49,388 nucleotides of DNA from an uncultured Clostridia bacterium (GTDB lineage Bacteria; Bacillota; Clostridia; Oscillospirales; Ruminococcaceae). Position 1 is the stretch's first letter. Each line of letters begins with the position of its first letter. A program made the translations under genes and the position numbers. Where the stretch lies: assembly GCA_947625155.1 (NCBI GenBank), contig CANQNG010000013.1, positions 1 to 49,388 of the forward strand. The letters are read 5' to 3'. Shown piece after piece: positions 14,631 to 24,488 of this stretch. Under the pieces are notes generated by a model. That model saw only the letters and a list, made by a program, of their open reading frames with translations, did not search any database and had not been told where the DNA came from.

Positions 14631-15937
14631 GCGATCACCTCGCCCAGCATGTCATAGTCCAGTGTATCAGTGATACGGATCTGCACATAGTCGCCGATCT
14701 GCAATTGTTCCGCCGAGGTAAAGAACACCTTGCCATCAATGTCCGGCGCATCGGCTTCTGTTCTGCCGAAATAGCATTCCGCCCAGCGGTCAAAGCCCTC
14801 GACCACTGCCGTTTTTTCCGTGCCGAGCTGTGCGGCATTGTAGTCGGCACTGATCTGCGCCTGATGCTCCATTAAAATGTCCGCACGGTGCAGCCGTTCT
14901 TCCTCCTCGACCTGATCGGGCATTTCTGCCGCCTTAGTGCCTTCCTCCTGAGAATAGGCAAAGCACCCCATGCGTTCAAAGCGCATTTCCTTGACAAACT
15001 CCGCAAGTTCCGTGAACTGTTCTTCCGTCTCCCCCGGAAAGCCTGTCATCAGCGTTGTCCGAAGCACGATGCCCGGTATGCGTGCCCGGATCTTGGCGAT
15101 CAGTGCCTGTAATGCTGCTTTGGTGGAAGGACGACCCATGCGGTGCAGGATCTCGTCATTGCAGTGCTGGATGGGCATGTCGATGTATTTCACGATCTTG
15201 TCCTGCTCGGCGATCGTATCGATGAGTTCGTCCGTGATTCGCTCCGGGTAGCAGTACAGCACCCGGATCCAGCGGAGCTTGTCGATCTCACACAGCTTTT
15301 CCAGCAATTCCGGCAGGCAGGGCTTGCCGTAGAGATCCTCGCCGTAGCGGGTCGTATCCTGTGCGATCACGCACAGCTCTGTTACGCCGTTTTCCGCAAG
15401 CTGCCGGGCTTCGGCAAGCACATCTTCCATGGGTACGCTCCGGTAGCCGCCCCGTATCATCGGAATGGCGCAGTAGGTGCAGCAATTTGAGCAGCCCTCG
15501 GCGATCTTCAGGTAGGAGAAAAAGGGCAGTGTGGTGATGATGCGGTCTCCGGTCAGTTCGGCATCCCGCTTCGGGGAAAACTGCACCACACGCTCCCCGT
15601 GCAGCACTCTGTCTAAAATGTCCACGATGTCCTTGTTGTCGCCGATACCGATGACGGCATCGGCTTCTGGGAATTCTTTGGCGGCTTCTTCCCGGTAACG
15701 TTCTGTCAGGCAGCCGGTGAGGATGAGCTTCTTCACCGTGCCCTCTTTTTTGAGGGCGGCAATTTCGAGAATGGTCTCGATCGCTTCTTCCTTTGCCGCT
15801 TGGATGAAGCCGCAGGTGTTCACCACTGCCACATCGGAATCCCCGAATTCCGTCACCAGTTCATAGCCGTGTACACGGAGCTTTTTCAGCATCCGTTCGG
15901 AGTCCACCAAATTCTTGCTGCACCCGAGCGATACCAT
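14627..15937 (-). CDS. rimO: Ribosomal protein S12 methylthiotransferase RimO
   Basis: A radical-SAM enzyme of 436 residues that adds a methylthio group to an aspartate of ribosomal protein S12. The N-terminal MTTase domain has VSLGCSKNLVDSE and cysteines at 6, 42 and 76 for the auxiliary cluster. The radical-SAM cluster motif CSNCCTYC (C149, C153, C156) follows, and a C-terminal TRAM domain closes the protein. VSLGCSKN distinguishes it from MiaB. The ATG used leaves only one residue before VSLGC, shorter than usual; an ATC codon four codons upstream (IKVSM) sits better behind AGGAGG and might be a rare start. Confidence 0.93.
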   Translation of the reverse strand: MVSLGCSKNLVDSERMLKKLRVHGYELVTEFGDSDVAVVNTCGFIQAAKEEAIETILEIAALKKEGTVKKLILTGCLTERYREEAAKEFPEADAVIGIGDNKDIVDILDRVLHGERVVQFSPKRDAELTGDRIITTLPFFSYLKIAEGCSNCCTYCAIPMIRGGYRSVPMEDVLAEARQLAENGVTELCVIAQDTTRYGEDLYGKPCLPELLEKLCEIDKLRWIRVLYCYPERITDELIDTIAEQDKIVKYIDMPIQHCNDEILHRMGRPSTKAALQALIAKIRARIPGIVLRTTLMTGFPGETEEQFTELAEFVKEMRFERMGCFAYSQEEGTKAAEMPDQVEEEERLHRADILMEHQAQISADYNAAQLGTEKTAVVEGFDRWAECYFGRTEADAPDIDGKVFFTSAEQLQIGDYVQIRITDTLDYDMLGEVIA

Positions 15938-15948
15938 ACTAACTTTGA

Positions 15949-16590
15949 TTACGCCTCGTCCTCCTCGTCCGTTTCGTTCGCAAAATGATCTGCAATGGCA
16001 GCTTTCACACTGCGGTAGTCATACCCGAGCCTTGCCATGCCGGCAATGACCTTTTCCCGTGTCCGGTAGTCTTTCGGGTCGGTCAGCACTTTGCCGTACT
16101 TCTTTTCCAACACTTCCGGCAGGTTCTCCTCTGCCGTGTCGGCATACTGTTCCAGAACATCTTCCGTCAGCGTTTTGTCAAGCCCCCGGTGCAGCATTTC
16201 CTGCTCTGCCCGGAACAGCCCGTAATGCTTGCGCTCCACCAGATATTCTGCCAATTTTTCCGCATAGCGGGCATCGTTCAGCAAGCCTTTCTGCACAAGG
16301 GCTGCTATCACATACTGGCAGAGGGGCTTGTCCTGATAGGTCTGCATCAGCTTCCGGTACAGCATCAGGCAGGAATAGTCCCTGTCATCGAGCAGGTACA
16401 GCGCACGCTGCATTGCCCTGTGGCGGCGGGATTTCTCGTGCAGCTCCGACAGCAGGGCTTCTTCCGTTTCTCCGCCGGCGGTCATGCCGTTCTGTTCCAG
16501 CAGTCTCCCGTCGATCTCATAGACGGCGGTCTCCGTCACCACTTCATAATAGCTCCGTTTCCGCCTTAGTTCCTGTATCCGCATCGTCAC
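15949..16590 (-). CDS. recX: RecA regulator RecX
   Basis: A 213-residue protein of the RecX family, which binds RecA filaments and modulates their assembly. Three-helix repeats are visible ([64 protein letters not shown]). The N-terminal extension before the repeats is typical of Firmicutes members. Its start overlaps the end of recA by four bases, so the regulator is translationally coupled to its target. The C-terminus is very acidic. Confidence 0.9.
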   Translation of the reverse strand: MTMRIQELRRKRSYYEVVTETAVYEIDGRLLEQNGMTAGGETEEALLSELHEKSRRHRAMQRALYLLDDRDYSCLMLYRKLMQTYQDKPLCQYVIAALVQKGLLNDARYAEKLAEYLVERKHYGLFRAEQEMLHRGLDKTLTEDVLEQYADTAEENLPEVLEKKYGKVLTDPKDYRTREKVIAGMARLGYDYRSVKAAIADHFANETDEEDEA

Positions 16591-17795
16591 TCGTCTGTCG
16601 GGTCAAATTCCTCGAAATCATCATCGGCATTGATGTCCTCGGAAATGTCCGGCACATCGTCTGTTTTCGGGGGTTCTTCTCCTGTCTCGACAGCCTCCTG
16701 AACAGCTTGTGTCTCCTCGCTCTCCTCATCGGAGGGGGTCATGTCGATCTGGTCGATGTGTTCCATGATCTTTGCCTCGATCTCTTGGCGGAACGCTTCG
16801 TCCTCTACCAAGCGCTTTTTCACATTATCCCGTCCCTGTCCCAGCTTGCTGCCGTTATAGCTGAACCACGAACCGCTTTTCTTGATGATGTCCAGCTCCA
16901 CAGCCAGATCCATGATCTCACCGTCACGGGAGATGCCCTTGCCGTAGATATTGTCAAATTCACACTCCCGGAACGGCGGTGCGACCTTGTTCTTGACGAC
17001 CTTCACCTTCATACGGTTGCCGATGGGGACACCGCCCTCTTTGAGCACCTCGCCCTTGCGCACATCCATGCGGATGGTAGCGTAGAATTTCAGGGCACGT
17101 CCGCCGGGGGTCGTCTCGGGGTTGCCGTACATGACACCGATCTTTTCACGGATCTGGTTGATGAAAATGGCAACGCATCCTGTCTTGGAAATGACAGAGG
17201 TCAGCTTGCGCATTGCCTGCGACATCAGACGGGCAAGCTGCCCGACATGGCTGTCGCCCATTTCGCCGTCGATCTCGGCTTTGGTCGTCATAGCAGCAAC
17301 AGAGTCCACGACCAGCACGTCGATACCGCCCGAACGGACAAGCTGCTCGGCGATCTCCAGTGCCTGTTCGCCGCTGTCCGGCTGGGAAACGAGCAGTTCA
17401 TTGATGTCCACGCCCAGTGCCATGGCATATTTCGGGTCAAGAGCATGCTCGACATCGATGAAAGCTGCCGTGCCGCCCATTTTCTGGGCTTCGGCAACAA
17501 TGTGGAGCGCAACGGTCGTCTTGCCGGAACTTTCCGGACCGTACAGTTCCACGATACGTCCTCTCGGCACACCGCCGACGCCCAGTGCAAGGTCCAGTGT
17601 CAGAGAACCTGTCGGTATGACATCTACATCGATCTTCTTACGCTCCCCCAGACGCATGACAGCACCCTCGCCGAAAGACTTGGCGATCATTTTCAAAGCA
17701 CGGTCAAGGGCTGCTTTCTTCTCTTCCTTCGTGATCGGTGCCTGATACATCACAGGCTTCTTTTCCTTTGTTTTGGTGGTTTTGGCTTTTGCCAT
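16587..17795 (-). CDS. recA: Recombinase RecA
   Basis: RecA catalyses strand exchange and triggers LexA self-cleavage. The start is the ATG of MAKAKTTKT, nine bases behind AAGGAGGA, giving 402 residues; an upstream in-frame ATG at 17855 lacks such a site. Walker A GPESSGKT is at residues 86-93, with loop L1 [20 protein letters not shown] and the [15 protein letters not shown] segment. The C-terminus is a long acidic tail, longer than in E. coli. The whole start region, including the ribosome-binding site, lies inside the 3' end of prmC (92-base overlap). No GAAC-N4-GTTC SOS box is visible directly upstream, so it may rely on the operon promoter. Confidence 0.96.
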   Translation of the reverse strand: MAKAKTTKTKEKKPVMYQAPITKEEKKAALDRALKMIAKSFGEGAVMRLGERKKIDVDVIPTGSLTLDLALGVGGVPRGRIVELYGPESSGKTTVALHIVAEAQKMGGTAAFIDVEHALDPKYAMALGVDINELLVSQPDSGEQALEIAEQLVRSGGIDVLVVDSVAAMTTKAEIDGEMGDSHVGQLARLMSQAMRKLTSVISKTGCVAIFINQIREKIGVMYGNPETTPGGRALKFYATIRMDVRKGEVLKEGGVPIGNRMKVKVVKNKVAPPFRECEFDNIYGKGISRDGEIMDLAVELDIIKKSGSWFSYNGSKLGQGRDNVKKRLVEDEAFRQEIEAKIMEHIDQIDMTPSDEESEETQAVQEAVETGEEPPKTDDVPDISEDINADDDFEEFDPTDE

Positions 17796-18630
17796 CGGTA
17801 ATTCCTCCTTCGTATTTGCCGCAGGTACCCAGTACGATGCGGTCATTGCCGGCAAGATCCGGCAGTATCTCTATGTTCTGAAAAGCATGTTCCCTGAAAA
17901 TGTCCGCTGCCGCTTTTCCCTGTGTTTCGCCTATCTCAAAGGCAAGCATCCCGCCGGGGCGGAGCTTCTGTTTCCAGAGCGGTATCATTTTCCGGTAAAA
18001 AAGCAGTCCGTCCTTGCCGCCCCGCAGGGCAGTTTCCGGCTCACGGCGCACTTCCCTTTGCAGGGTACGCATTTCGGCATCGGTGATGTAAGGTGGGTTG
18101 CTGACGATCATGTCCGCTTCCGGGAGCGTTCCGCAAAATGCGGCATCCAGTACATCCCCCTTGTGCAGCCGCACTGGCAGCCTGTGCAGGACACAGTTGC
18201 GCCGGGCATAGGACAATGCTGTATCATACAGATCCACAGCGTGTACCTCTGCTGCCGGGAACAGCTTTTGCAGCGCAAGTGCGATGCAGCCGCTGCCCGT
18301 ACACAGGTCAAGGATACAGTGCGGCGGCTTGTCGGCAAGCCGTTCCTTTACGGCATCGATCAGCGTTTCCGTATCCGGGCGGGGGATCAGTACCCCCTCG
18401 CCCACGAACAGGCGCATGCCGTAAAATTCCCACTCCCCCAACAGATATTGCAGCGGCTCACCTGCGATACGACGCTGTGCCAGCGTGCGGATCTCCTCTG
18501 CCTGTGCCGGGGAGGGCGGTGTGAAGCGGTCTCCGGTGATGTGTTCGGTCAGGCACTGTGCCTCGAAGCGGGCATCAGGGATGCCGTTTTCTGCAAGCCG
18601 TGCGCTCAGTTCCAACAGAAAGCTCACCAT
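17704..18630 (-). CDS. prmC: Peptide chain release factor N5-glutamine methyltransferase
   Basis: A 308-residue SAM-dependent enzyme that methylates the glutamine of the GGQ loop in release factors RF1/RF2. The N-terminal helical domain is followed by [14 protein letters not shown] (SAM-binding motif I) and the signature SNPPYI. The usual length is about 280-290; the last 30 residues here are read from sequence that also encodes the beginning of recA, and they are charged and low in complexity. Its start overlaps the DUF1385 gene by seven bases. The DUF1385-prmC pair is widespread in Firmicutes. Confidence 0.93.
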   Translation of the reverse strand: MVSFLLELSARLAENGIPDARFEAQCLTEHITGDRFTPPSPAQAEEIRTLAQRRIAGEPLQYLLGEWEFYGMRLFVGEGVLIPRPDTETLIDAVKERLADKPPHCILDLCTGSGCIALALQKLFPAAEVHAVDLYDTALSYARRNCVLHRLPVRLHKGDVLDAAFCGTLPEADMIVSNPPYITDAEMRTLQREVRREPETALRGGKDGLLFYRKMIPLWKQKLRPGGMLAFEIGETQGKAAADIFREHAFQNIEILPDLAGNDRIVLGTCGKYEGGITDGKSQNHQNKGKEACDVSGTDHEGREESSP

Positions 18631-19571
18631 TTGTCGTCCTCAAGGTTCTCGGGGATGCACGGCTTGAGGGCGGCGATCGCTACCTCGATCTGTGAGGCAT
18701 CCGGTTCCCGGGTGGTGATGCGCTGGAGCTGCAAGCCGGGGTAGGAGATGCACTTTGCCAGCCAGCCATTGCTCCTGCCGGCAAACTGGATGCACTCAAA
18801 CGAACACCCGACCGTTACCGGCAGCAAAAGGATGCTGCACAGGAAACGCTGCCACGTCACCGTGAACGGCACAAAGCACATCACCAGAATGCTGATGAAC
18901 AGCGTCAGGAAAATAAAGCTCGTTCCGCAGCGGGGGTGCAGGCGTGTCTGCTTTTTCACGTTCTCCACCGTCAGCGGCAGACCTGCCTCAAAGCAGGCAA
19001 TGGTCTTATGTTCTGCCCCGTGGTATTCGTAGGTGCGGCGGATGTCTTTCATCAGCCCCGTCAGTGCCATGTAGCCGATAAAGATCACGATCTTGACAAT
19101 GCCCTCCGCAAAGGAACGCACAAAGCGGTCAACTGTAAGCGGCTTGACCAGCCCGACCAGCCATTTCGGGAGAAACAGAAACAGCGCCAGCGCCATGGCA
19201 AGCCCCAGAAACATGCTCACGGTCATGATGCTCTCCACGGTCTTTTCCGTGAAATGTTCGTCCAGCCATTTCTCGAGCTTGGACTCGCCTTCTTCTTCCG
19301 CTTCTTCCTCCGTGATCTGCTTTTCGGCAGACTTCATCATATATGTATAGCCGTCTTTCAGCGACATAATGAAGCTGTACACGCCCCGGATCAGCGGCAC
19401 ACGGCGGTACCATGCCTTTTTCTTCGGCAGTTCCCATGTCTCGACATCCACCGTACCGTCCGGCAGACGGCATGCCATTGCCCCCGTGTAGACCCCTTTC
19501 ATCATGATGCCCTCGATCAGTGCCTGTCCGCCGATCTTGCTCTTGTGACAGCACTTCTGCTTGTCGCTCAT
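18624..19571 (-). CDS. DUF1385 family membrane protein
   Basis: A 315-residue member of DUF1385. Family hallmarks include GGQALIEGIMMKG near the start, the central pair of membrane helices, HGAEHKTIACFEAGLPLTVENV and HPRCGTSFIF. About five membrane segments are present. The biochemical role is unknown; the gene accompanies prmC in many Firmicutes. Its start overlaps the stop of the upstream histidine kinase gene by four bases. Confidence 0.9.
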   Translation of the reverse strand: MSDKQKCCHKSKIGGQALIEGIMMKGVYTGAMACRLPDGTVDVETWELPKKKAWYRRVPLIRGVYSFIMSLKDGYTYMMKSAEKQITEEEAEEEGESKLEKWLDEHFTEKTVESIMTVSMFLGLAMALALFLFLPKWLVGLVKPLTVDRFVRSFAEGIVKIVIFIGYMALTGLMKDIRRTYEYHGAEHKTIACFEAGLPLTVENVKKQTRLHPRCGTSFIFLTLFISILVMCFVPFTVTWQRFLCSILLLPVTVGCSFECIQFAGRSNGWLAKCISYPGLQLQRITTREPDASQIEVAIAALKPCIPENLEDDKW

Positions 19572-21019
19572 TGTGCGCCTCCTTTGGGTTCGGGCTTCTG
19601 TCCCGGCGGCAGCGTGATCGTCACCGTCGTACCAAGTCCCTCCTCGCTTAACAGATCCAGCCGTCCGCCGTGGGCGGTGATGATCTCATCTGCCACGGCA
19701 AGCCCGATACCGGAACCCCGTCGGGTATGGTTCGGCTTATAGAATTTCTCCTTGACTCTCGGCAGGTCGGATGCCTTGATGCCGCAGCCGGTATCGCTCA
19801 CGCTCACCACGATATTGCCGCCATGCTCTGCCGCTTCGATATGCACATGCCCGCCGGGGTCGGAATACTTGATGGCATTGTCAATGATATTGATGAACAC
19901 CTGCCGGATGCGGTTCTTGTCGCCGTAGAGGAACGGCAGCATTTCCGGCTCATCGTAGGTGATGCGGATCTTCTCCCGTTCCGCCTTGTCCTTGTAGATC
20001 AGCACGGCATCCCCCAGCTCCGCAAGCACGTCCATCATATCTTTCTGCAAGGTGAAATGACCGCTCTGCATCCTCGAAAAGTCCAGCAGCTCCTCCACCA
20101 TGCGGGACAGACGTTCCGTCTCGTTGACAATGACGTTCATGCCCTTGTGGATAGTCTCCGGGTCGTTTTCCATGCAGATCGTCTCCGCCCAGCCCTTGAT
20201 CGCTGTCAGCGGTGTGCGCAGTTCATGGGACACGGAGGAAATGAATTCATTCTTCATCTCCTCCGCATTGGAGAGTTCATCTGCCATATGGTTGATGGCG
20301 GTACACAGATCGCCGATCTCGTCATTGCCGTTGTAGCGGATGCGAAAGGAAAAATCGCCCTTAGCGAATTTCCCGGCAGTGGTGCTCAACTGCGTGATCG
20401 GGCGGATGATGCTGCCCACAAAATAGATCCCCGTGACGACCAGCAGCAGCAAAATGGCAGCACACACGACCGTTGCCCCGATCGTGATCGTCGTGATACT
20501 GGCATCGACCTCCGAAAGGGAAGTCACGACCCGCACGGCGCTGTATTCCGTACTGAATGTGGAAATATCCATGCAGACTGCCATGATCTTTTCGCCGTTC
20601 TCCGCCTTGCCGACCCAGTAGCCGCTGCCGCCGTTTTGCAGGTCGGCATGATCCGGCAGCGCCGTGTCCGATGACGGCGAAAAGCCCGATGAGGTCAGCA
20701 CGACACGTCCCTTGCCGTTGACTGCCATCAGCTCCATTTTGTCCTTTGCCGAAAAGCTCTCAAAGGTGGAGCGCATCTCTGAGGAGAGGTTCGTCTCCGT
20801 GTCCTGTGCATAGCGGGCAAGGATATTGACCACGCTCGTCAGCTCGTTCGTGAGCTTCTGCCGTGCGCCGGCATAGTAAAAACTCTGGATGGCATACACA
20901 AAGGCAAGCTCTATGGCAATGATGATCATGACCAGAACGGCTAAGTTATTGGCGATCCAGCGCCGGAACAGCGTCCGCTTCTTTTCGGGGGCGTGTGCGA
21001 GGTCTTTAAGCTTTATCAT
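19568..21019 (-). CDS. Sensor histidine kinase
   Basis: A 483-residue membrane kinase. Two membrane helices (about 24-46 and 176-201) bracket an extracytoplasmic sensor region of about 130 residues. A HAMP linker follows, then the phosphoacceptor site SSVSHELRTPL with His265. The ATPase domain has the N-box DNAIKYSDPGG, G1 SDTGCGIKASD, the F-box EKFYKPN and G2 GSGIGLAVADE. It overlaps the response-regulator gene by 14 bases, so the two form a two-component pair. The layout resembles PhoR/ResE/WalK-type kinases, but there is no PAS domain. The signal is unknown. Confidence 0.92.
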   Translation of the reverse strand: MIKLKDLAHAPEKKRTLFRRWIANNLAVLVMIIIAIELAFVYAIQSFYYAGARQKLTNELTSVVNILARYAQDTETNLSSEMRSTFESFSAKDKMELMAVNGKGRVVLTSSGFSPSSDTALPDHADLQNGGSGYWVGKAENGEKIMAVCMDISTFSTEYSAVRVVTSLSEVDASITTITIGATVVCAAILLLLVVTGIYFVGSIIRPITQLSTTAGKFAKGDFSFRIRYNGNDEIGDLCTAINHMADELSNAEEMKNEFISSVSHELRTPLTAIKGWAETICMENDPETIHKGMNVIVNETERLSRMVEELLDFSRMQSGHFTLQKDMMDVLAELGDAVLIYKDKAEREKIRITYDEPEMLPFLYGDKNRIRQVFINIIDNAIKYSDPGGHVHIEAAEHGGNIVVSVSDTGCGIKASDLPRVKEKFYKPNHTRRGSGIGLAVADEIITAHGGRLDLLSEEGLGTTVTITLPPGQKPEPKGGAQ

Positions 21020-21707
21020 TCCACTTGTAGCCGTAGCCCCAGATCGTCACGATATACTGGGGATTGGACGGCTCGTCCTCGATCTTCAGGCGGATGCGGC
21101 GGATGTTCACGTCCACGATCTTATAGTCGCCGTAGTAGTTCTCGCCCCAGATATGCCCCAGAATGCTGGCACGGTCAAGGGCTGTGTTCTTGTTGTTCAT
21201 GAAGTATTCGAGGATCTGATATTCCACCTGTGTCAGGTCGATAGGCACACCGTTTTTGGCTACGGTGCGGCTTTTCAGGTTGAGGGTGAACGGTCCGGAC
21301 TCAATGACCGGGCTGGAATCGTCATGGATGAAGCTCATGCACACCCGGCGGTAGATCGCATCCACCCGTGCGGTCAGCTCCGACAGGGAAAAGGGCTTGG
21401 TGATGTAATCATCCGCCCCGATCATCAGACCGCTGACCTTGTCCATTTCCTGTGTGCGGGCGGTGAGCATGATGATGCCCAGCGTGGAGCTTTTCTCCCG
21501 CAGACGCTTGCACACGGTAAAGCCGTCGATGCCGGGCATCATGATGTCGAGCAGCACAATGTCGAAATTTCCGTTCTCGTCATCAAATTTCTGCAATGCC
21601 GCTTCGCCGTTGTTCACGTCCACCACATCATAGCCGGCACGTTTCAGGTTGATGACCACGCAGTCACGGATGACATCTTCATCTTCGCAGACAAGGATAC
21701 GCTTCAT
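21006..21707 (-). CDS. OmpR/PhoB-family response regulator
   Basis: A 233-residue regulator with a receiver domain (acidic residues near 8-10, phospho-acceptor Asp54 in LLDIMMPG, conserved lysine in ITKPFS) and a C-terminal winged helix (LTQVEYQILEYFMNNKN, then VDVNIRRIRLKIEDEP). It should bind direct-repeat DNA as a dimer when phosphorylated by the adjacent kinase. PhoP would be one possible identity, given the PhoP-box-like array at 38289, but nothing in the protein proves this. Confidence 0.92.
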   Translation of the reverse strand: MKRILVCEDEDVIRDCVVINLKRAGYDVVDVNNGEAALQKFDDENGNFDIVLLDIMMPGIDGFTVCKRLREKSSTLGIIMLTARTQEMDKVSGLMIGADDYITKPFSLSELTARVDAIYRRVCMSFIHDDSSPVIESGPFTLNLKSRTVAKNGVPIDLTQVEYQILEYFMNNKNTALDRASILGHIWGENYYGDYKIVDVNIRRIRLKIEDEPSNPQYIVTIWGYGYKWNDKA

Positions 21708-21723
21708 AGCTTACCTCCTTATA

Positions 21724-23058
21724 TCAGTTAAAAAAACGCAGACAGGGCAGGAGTTTTCCGATCGTCAGGGACAGGGGCTGTCCGGCTTCTGCTTTCACCA
21801 GATAGCTTGCCGTTCCCTTGGTATACATCAGGCTGTAGCCGGCGGCGAGCCGTTCGTTCCGGTCTGCCTCGTCATAGGCGATATAGATCCGCAGCAGCAC
21901 GGGCATCGTATCTTTCCATGCGCCGTCATAGGCAACGATCCGCAGTTCGCTGTCGATCGGGTCACGTTCCACGGAAGCATGTCCCACCCATGCTTCCGGC
22001 AGCAGAAAGGCATAGCCGTTCCCGGCGCTGTAGTAGCTGCTGTATTCCGTGAACAGTCTGTCATTGTCCATCATCAGCCAGCGTGTCAGGCGCACCTGTT
22101 CCGATTCGGGGGCGTCCTCGTAGCCGAGAAAGACCGACTGCACCGGGATCTCCGGCACACCGTCCCCGTCAATATCCCGGCACACGAGCCCTGCCCGGCG
22201 CACGGTATCTTCTGCCTTGCGCCCGCAGCGCTGCAGCAGATCCACAAGACTGCCTTCCTCAAGGCTCAGGATCTCCGTTTGCAGGTTCGACGTTCCGGTC
22301 GCTGCATCCACATAGAGCGCCACGCCGCCGTCCGGCAGCGTTCCGTACAGGAGCTGCGTGTAGTCCGTGTAGTTGTCCCGGAAGCTGTACTTATGCTCGA
22401 AATACCGCCCGTCCTCCGCCAGTGAATAGACTGCCGCATAGGCAGGTTCCATGCCTGCCGCTGCCCCCAGCAGCACCAGATCGGGGTTTTCAGCGCCGCT
22501 CCCGGCATCGGCAACGTCAAACAGCGCATAGCTGTGATACAGTGTCTGCTCGAGATAGCTGTCCGTATAGGAATAGACGGAGATATATTTTTCCGACTGG
22601 TTCGCCGTCAGGTAGCCGACAATGACATTCATCCGGTCATTGTCCCCCAGCGGGGAAATGACGACCTTTTCGATCTCCGTGCCCTCGGCGCTCCGGTCGC
22701 AGACCGATGCCCACACGCCGTCGATGCAGTCCAGTACGTTGATGCGCAGACCCGTATCGGGGGCGGTGAGATTGTTCTTTTCGTAGAATACGATCGCCTC
22801 TTCCGCCGTGTCGCCGTCAATGTCGGCAATGATGAACGCCGAAAGATAGCTGCCCCGTGTGGGGTATTTCAGCCGGATGTCCGAACCGGCTGCATCCTGC
22901 AAAGCCTGATAGATCTGCTCCTGCTGTCCGCTCAGCTTCGGGGGGGTCAGCATGGTGTCCACATTGACACCCAGTGAACAGCCCGACAGCAGCACCGTCA
23001 GCAGCACCATGCAGACCAGCAGGGCAAAGCGCTTACTTGCGGTCGGAAAGCGGCACAT
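21724..23058 (-). CDS. Lipoprotein with calcium-loop/FG-GAP-like repeats
   Basis: A 444-residue protein with a signal peptide and lipobox LLSGC (cysteine 27). Two segments, IADIDGDTAEEAIVFYE and CRDIDGDGVPEIPVQ, match the DxDGDxxxE pattern of FG-GAP/VCBS-type beta-propeller repeats. No catalytic motif is recognised. It lies 16 bases ahead of the two-component genes and overlaps the end of the citrate synthase gene by 26 bases. This position suggests an accessory sensor for the adjacent kinase, though that is inference. Confidence 0.75.
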   Translation of the reverse strand: MCRFPTASKRFALLVCMVLLTVLLSGCSLGVNVDTMLTPPKLSGQQEQIYQALQDAAGSDIRLKYPTRGSYLSAFIIADIDGDTAEEAIVFYEKNNLTAPDTGLRINVLDCIDGVWASVCDRSAEGTEIEKVVISPLGDNDRMNVIVGYLTANQSEKYISVYSYTDSYLEQTLYHSYALFDVADAGSGAENPDLVLLGAAAGMEPAYAAVYSLAEDGRYFEHKYSFRDNYTDYTQLLYGTLPDGGVALYVDAATGTSNLQTEILSLEEGSLVDLLQRCGRKAEDTVRRAGLVCRDIDGDGVPEIPVQSVFLGYEDAPESEQVRLTRWLMMDNDRLFTEYSSYYSAGNGYAFLLPEAWVGHASVERDPIDSELRIVAYDGAWKDTMPVLLRIYIAYDEADRNERLAAGYSLMYTKGTASYLVKAEAGQPLSLTIGKLLPCLRFFN

Positions 23059-24394
23059 AGGGCTTCTTTCTCGAGATCGCTTTATAGGCAGGGCGGATGA
23101 TCCTGCCGCCGGTGGTCAGTTCTTCCATGCGGTGCGCTGCCCAGCCTGCCATTCTTGCCACGGCAAACAGCGGTGTATACAGCTCCTCCGGGATCTTCAG
23201 CATCCGGTAGACCAGCCCGGAATACATATCCACATTGGCGCAGAAGGTCTTTTCCTTGCCCATTTCCTCCCGCATGATGACGGGGGTCAGGCGCTCGATG
23301 GTATCGAGCAGGTGGAATTCCGCTTCGATCTCCTTGCCCTTGGCAAGGCGGAAAGCCTGCTTTTTCAAGATCACTGCCCTCGGGTCGGACAGGGTATAGA
23401 CGGCATGTCCCATGCCGTAGATCAGTCCGCTGCCGTCTCCGGCTTCCTTGCGCAGCACCTTGCGGATGTGGTCGGCAACTTCGCCCTCGTTGTCCCAGTG
23501 GGCAACATTTGCCTTGAAATCTTCCAGCATGGCGGAGACCTTGATATTCGCACCGCCGTGCCTTGCGCCTTTCAGGGAGCAGACAGCACCCGAATAGGCA
23601 GAGTAGGCATCCGTTCCGGAGGAAGTCAGCACCCGACAGGTAAATGTCGAATTGTTGCCGCCGCCGTGCTCGGCATGGAGCATCAGCATACAGTCAAGCA
23701 GCTGTGCCTCCTCCTGTGTGTACTGCCGGTCGGGGCGGAGCATGGACAGAATGGTCTCAGCTGTCTTTTCACCGGGGCGCAGGGGGTGCATGAACAGGGT
23801 CTGGTTGTCGAAATGCTTGCGCTTGACCTGATAGGCATTGACCATGATGATCGGCAGCTTGGCAAGCAGACGGATGGCTGTACGCATCTCATATTCCAGC
23901 CCGGTCTCCTCGCAGTCCTCGTCATAGTAGGAATACAGGGACAGAATGGAACGGGCAAGCTTGTTCATGATGTTCCGGGACGGGGCTTTCATCATCATAT
24001 CGACCACAAAGCCCGATGGCAGTTCCCGCTGCATGGACAGATAGTGCTCGAACGCTTCCAGTTCTTTGGCATCCGGCAGCTTGCCGAACAGCAGCAGGAA
24101 AGCGGTCTCCTCGTAGCCGAAGCGCTTTTCTTTCATGGCATTGGAGACCAAGTCATAGATATTATACCCCCGGTAGATCAGTTCGCCGGGGATCGGTTCG
24201 ACTTCGCCCTCGTTCACAACATAGCCGTGTACGTTGCAGATATTGGTGATACCTGCCAGCACCCCGGTGCCATCGCTCCGGCGCAGACCACGCTTGACGT
24301 GGAACTTCTGGTACAGTTCCGGTTCGATGCGGGAATGTTTTTGCAGATCTGCGCATAAATTTTGCATATCGGCATTGGTAAATACATGGTTCAT
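23033..24394 (-). CDS. Citrate synthase
   Basis: A 453-residue enzyme that condenses oxaloacetate and acetyl-CoA. The three catalytic positions are present: His in MLHAEHGGGNNS, His in GMGHAVYTLSDPRA, and Asp in CANVDMYSGLVY. The start is the ATG of MNHVF, nine bases behind AGGAGG; an upstream in-frame ATG lies before that site. It belongs to the longer clostridial citrate synthase group, and a 2-methylcitrate synthase activity cannot be excluded. In anaerobes this supplies 2-oxoglutarate for glutamate. It is the first gene of the ten-gene minus-strand run. Confidence 0.92.
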   Translation of the reverse strand: MNHVFTNADMQNLCADLQKHSRIEPELYQKFHVKRGLRRSDGTGVLAGITNICNVHGYVVNEGEVEPIPGELIYRGYNIYDLVSNAMKEKRFGYEETAFLLLFGKLPDAKELEAFEHYLSMQRELPSGFVVDMMMKAPSRNIMNKLARSILSLYSYYDEDCEETGLEYEMRTAIRLLAKLPIIMVNAYQVKRKHFDNQTLFMHPLRPGEKTAETILSMLRPDRQYTQEEAQLLDCMLMLHAEHGGGNNSTFTCRVLTSSGTDAYSAYSGAVCSLKGARHGGANIKVSAMLEDFKANVAHWDNEGEVADHIRKVLRKEAGDGSGLIYGMGHAVYTLSDPRAVILKKQAFRLAKGKEIEAEFHLLDTIERLTPVIMREEMGKEKTFCANVDMYSGLVYRMLKIPEELYTPLFAVARMAGWAAHRMEELTTGGRIIRPAYKAISRKKPYVPLSDRK

Positions 24395-24443
24395 AGAGCG
24401 CTGCCTCCTGTTCACAAATAAAAGTCTGCTTTATACATTATAT

Positions 24444-24472
24444 ATTATAGCACCAATTCCTTGTAAAGTCAA
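24444..24472 (-). promoter_or_regulatory. Promoter of the citrate synthase operon
   Basis: On the minus strand TTGACT, 17 bp, TATAAT. It could drive the ten genes down to pgsA, since no other strong promoter or terminator was seen between them. Confidence 0.9.
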
Positions 24473-24488
24473 GTAGCAGCGTGACACT

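Noticed and set aside
17796-17860. LexA/SOS box directly upstream of recA
   Set aside because: No GAAC-N4-GTTC element was found; the region is prmC coding sequence.
22952-24358. A 468-codon frame antisense to citrate synthase
   Set aside because: It is a shadow of the citrate synthase gene, whose catalytic residues are on the minus strand.
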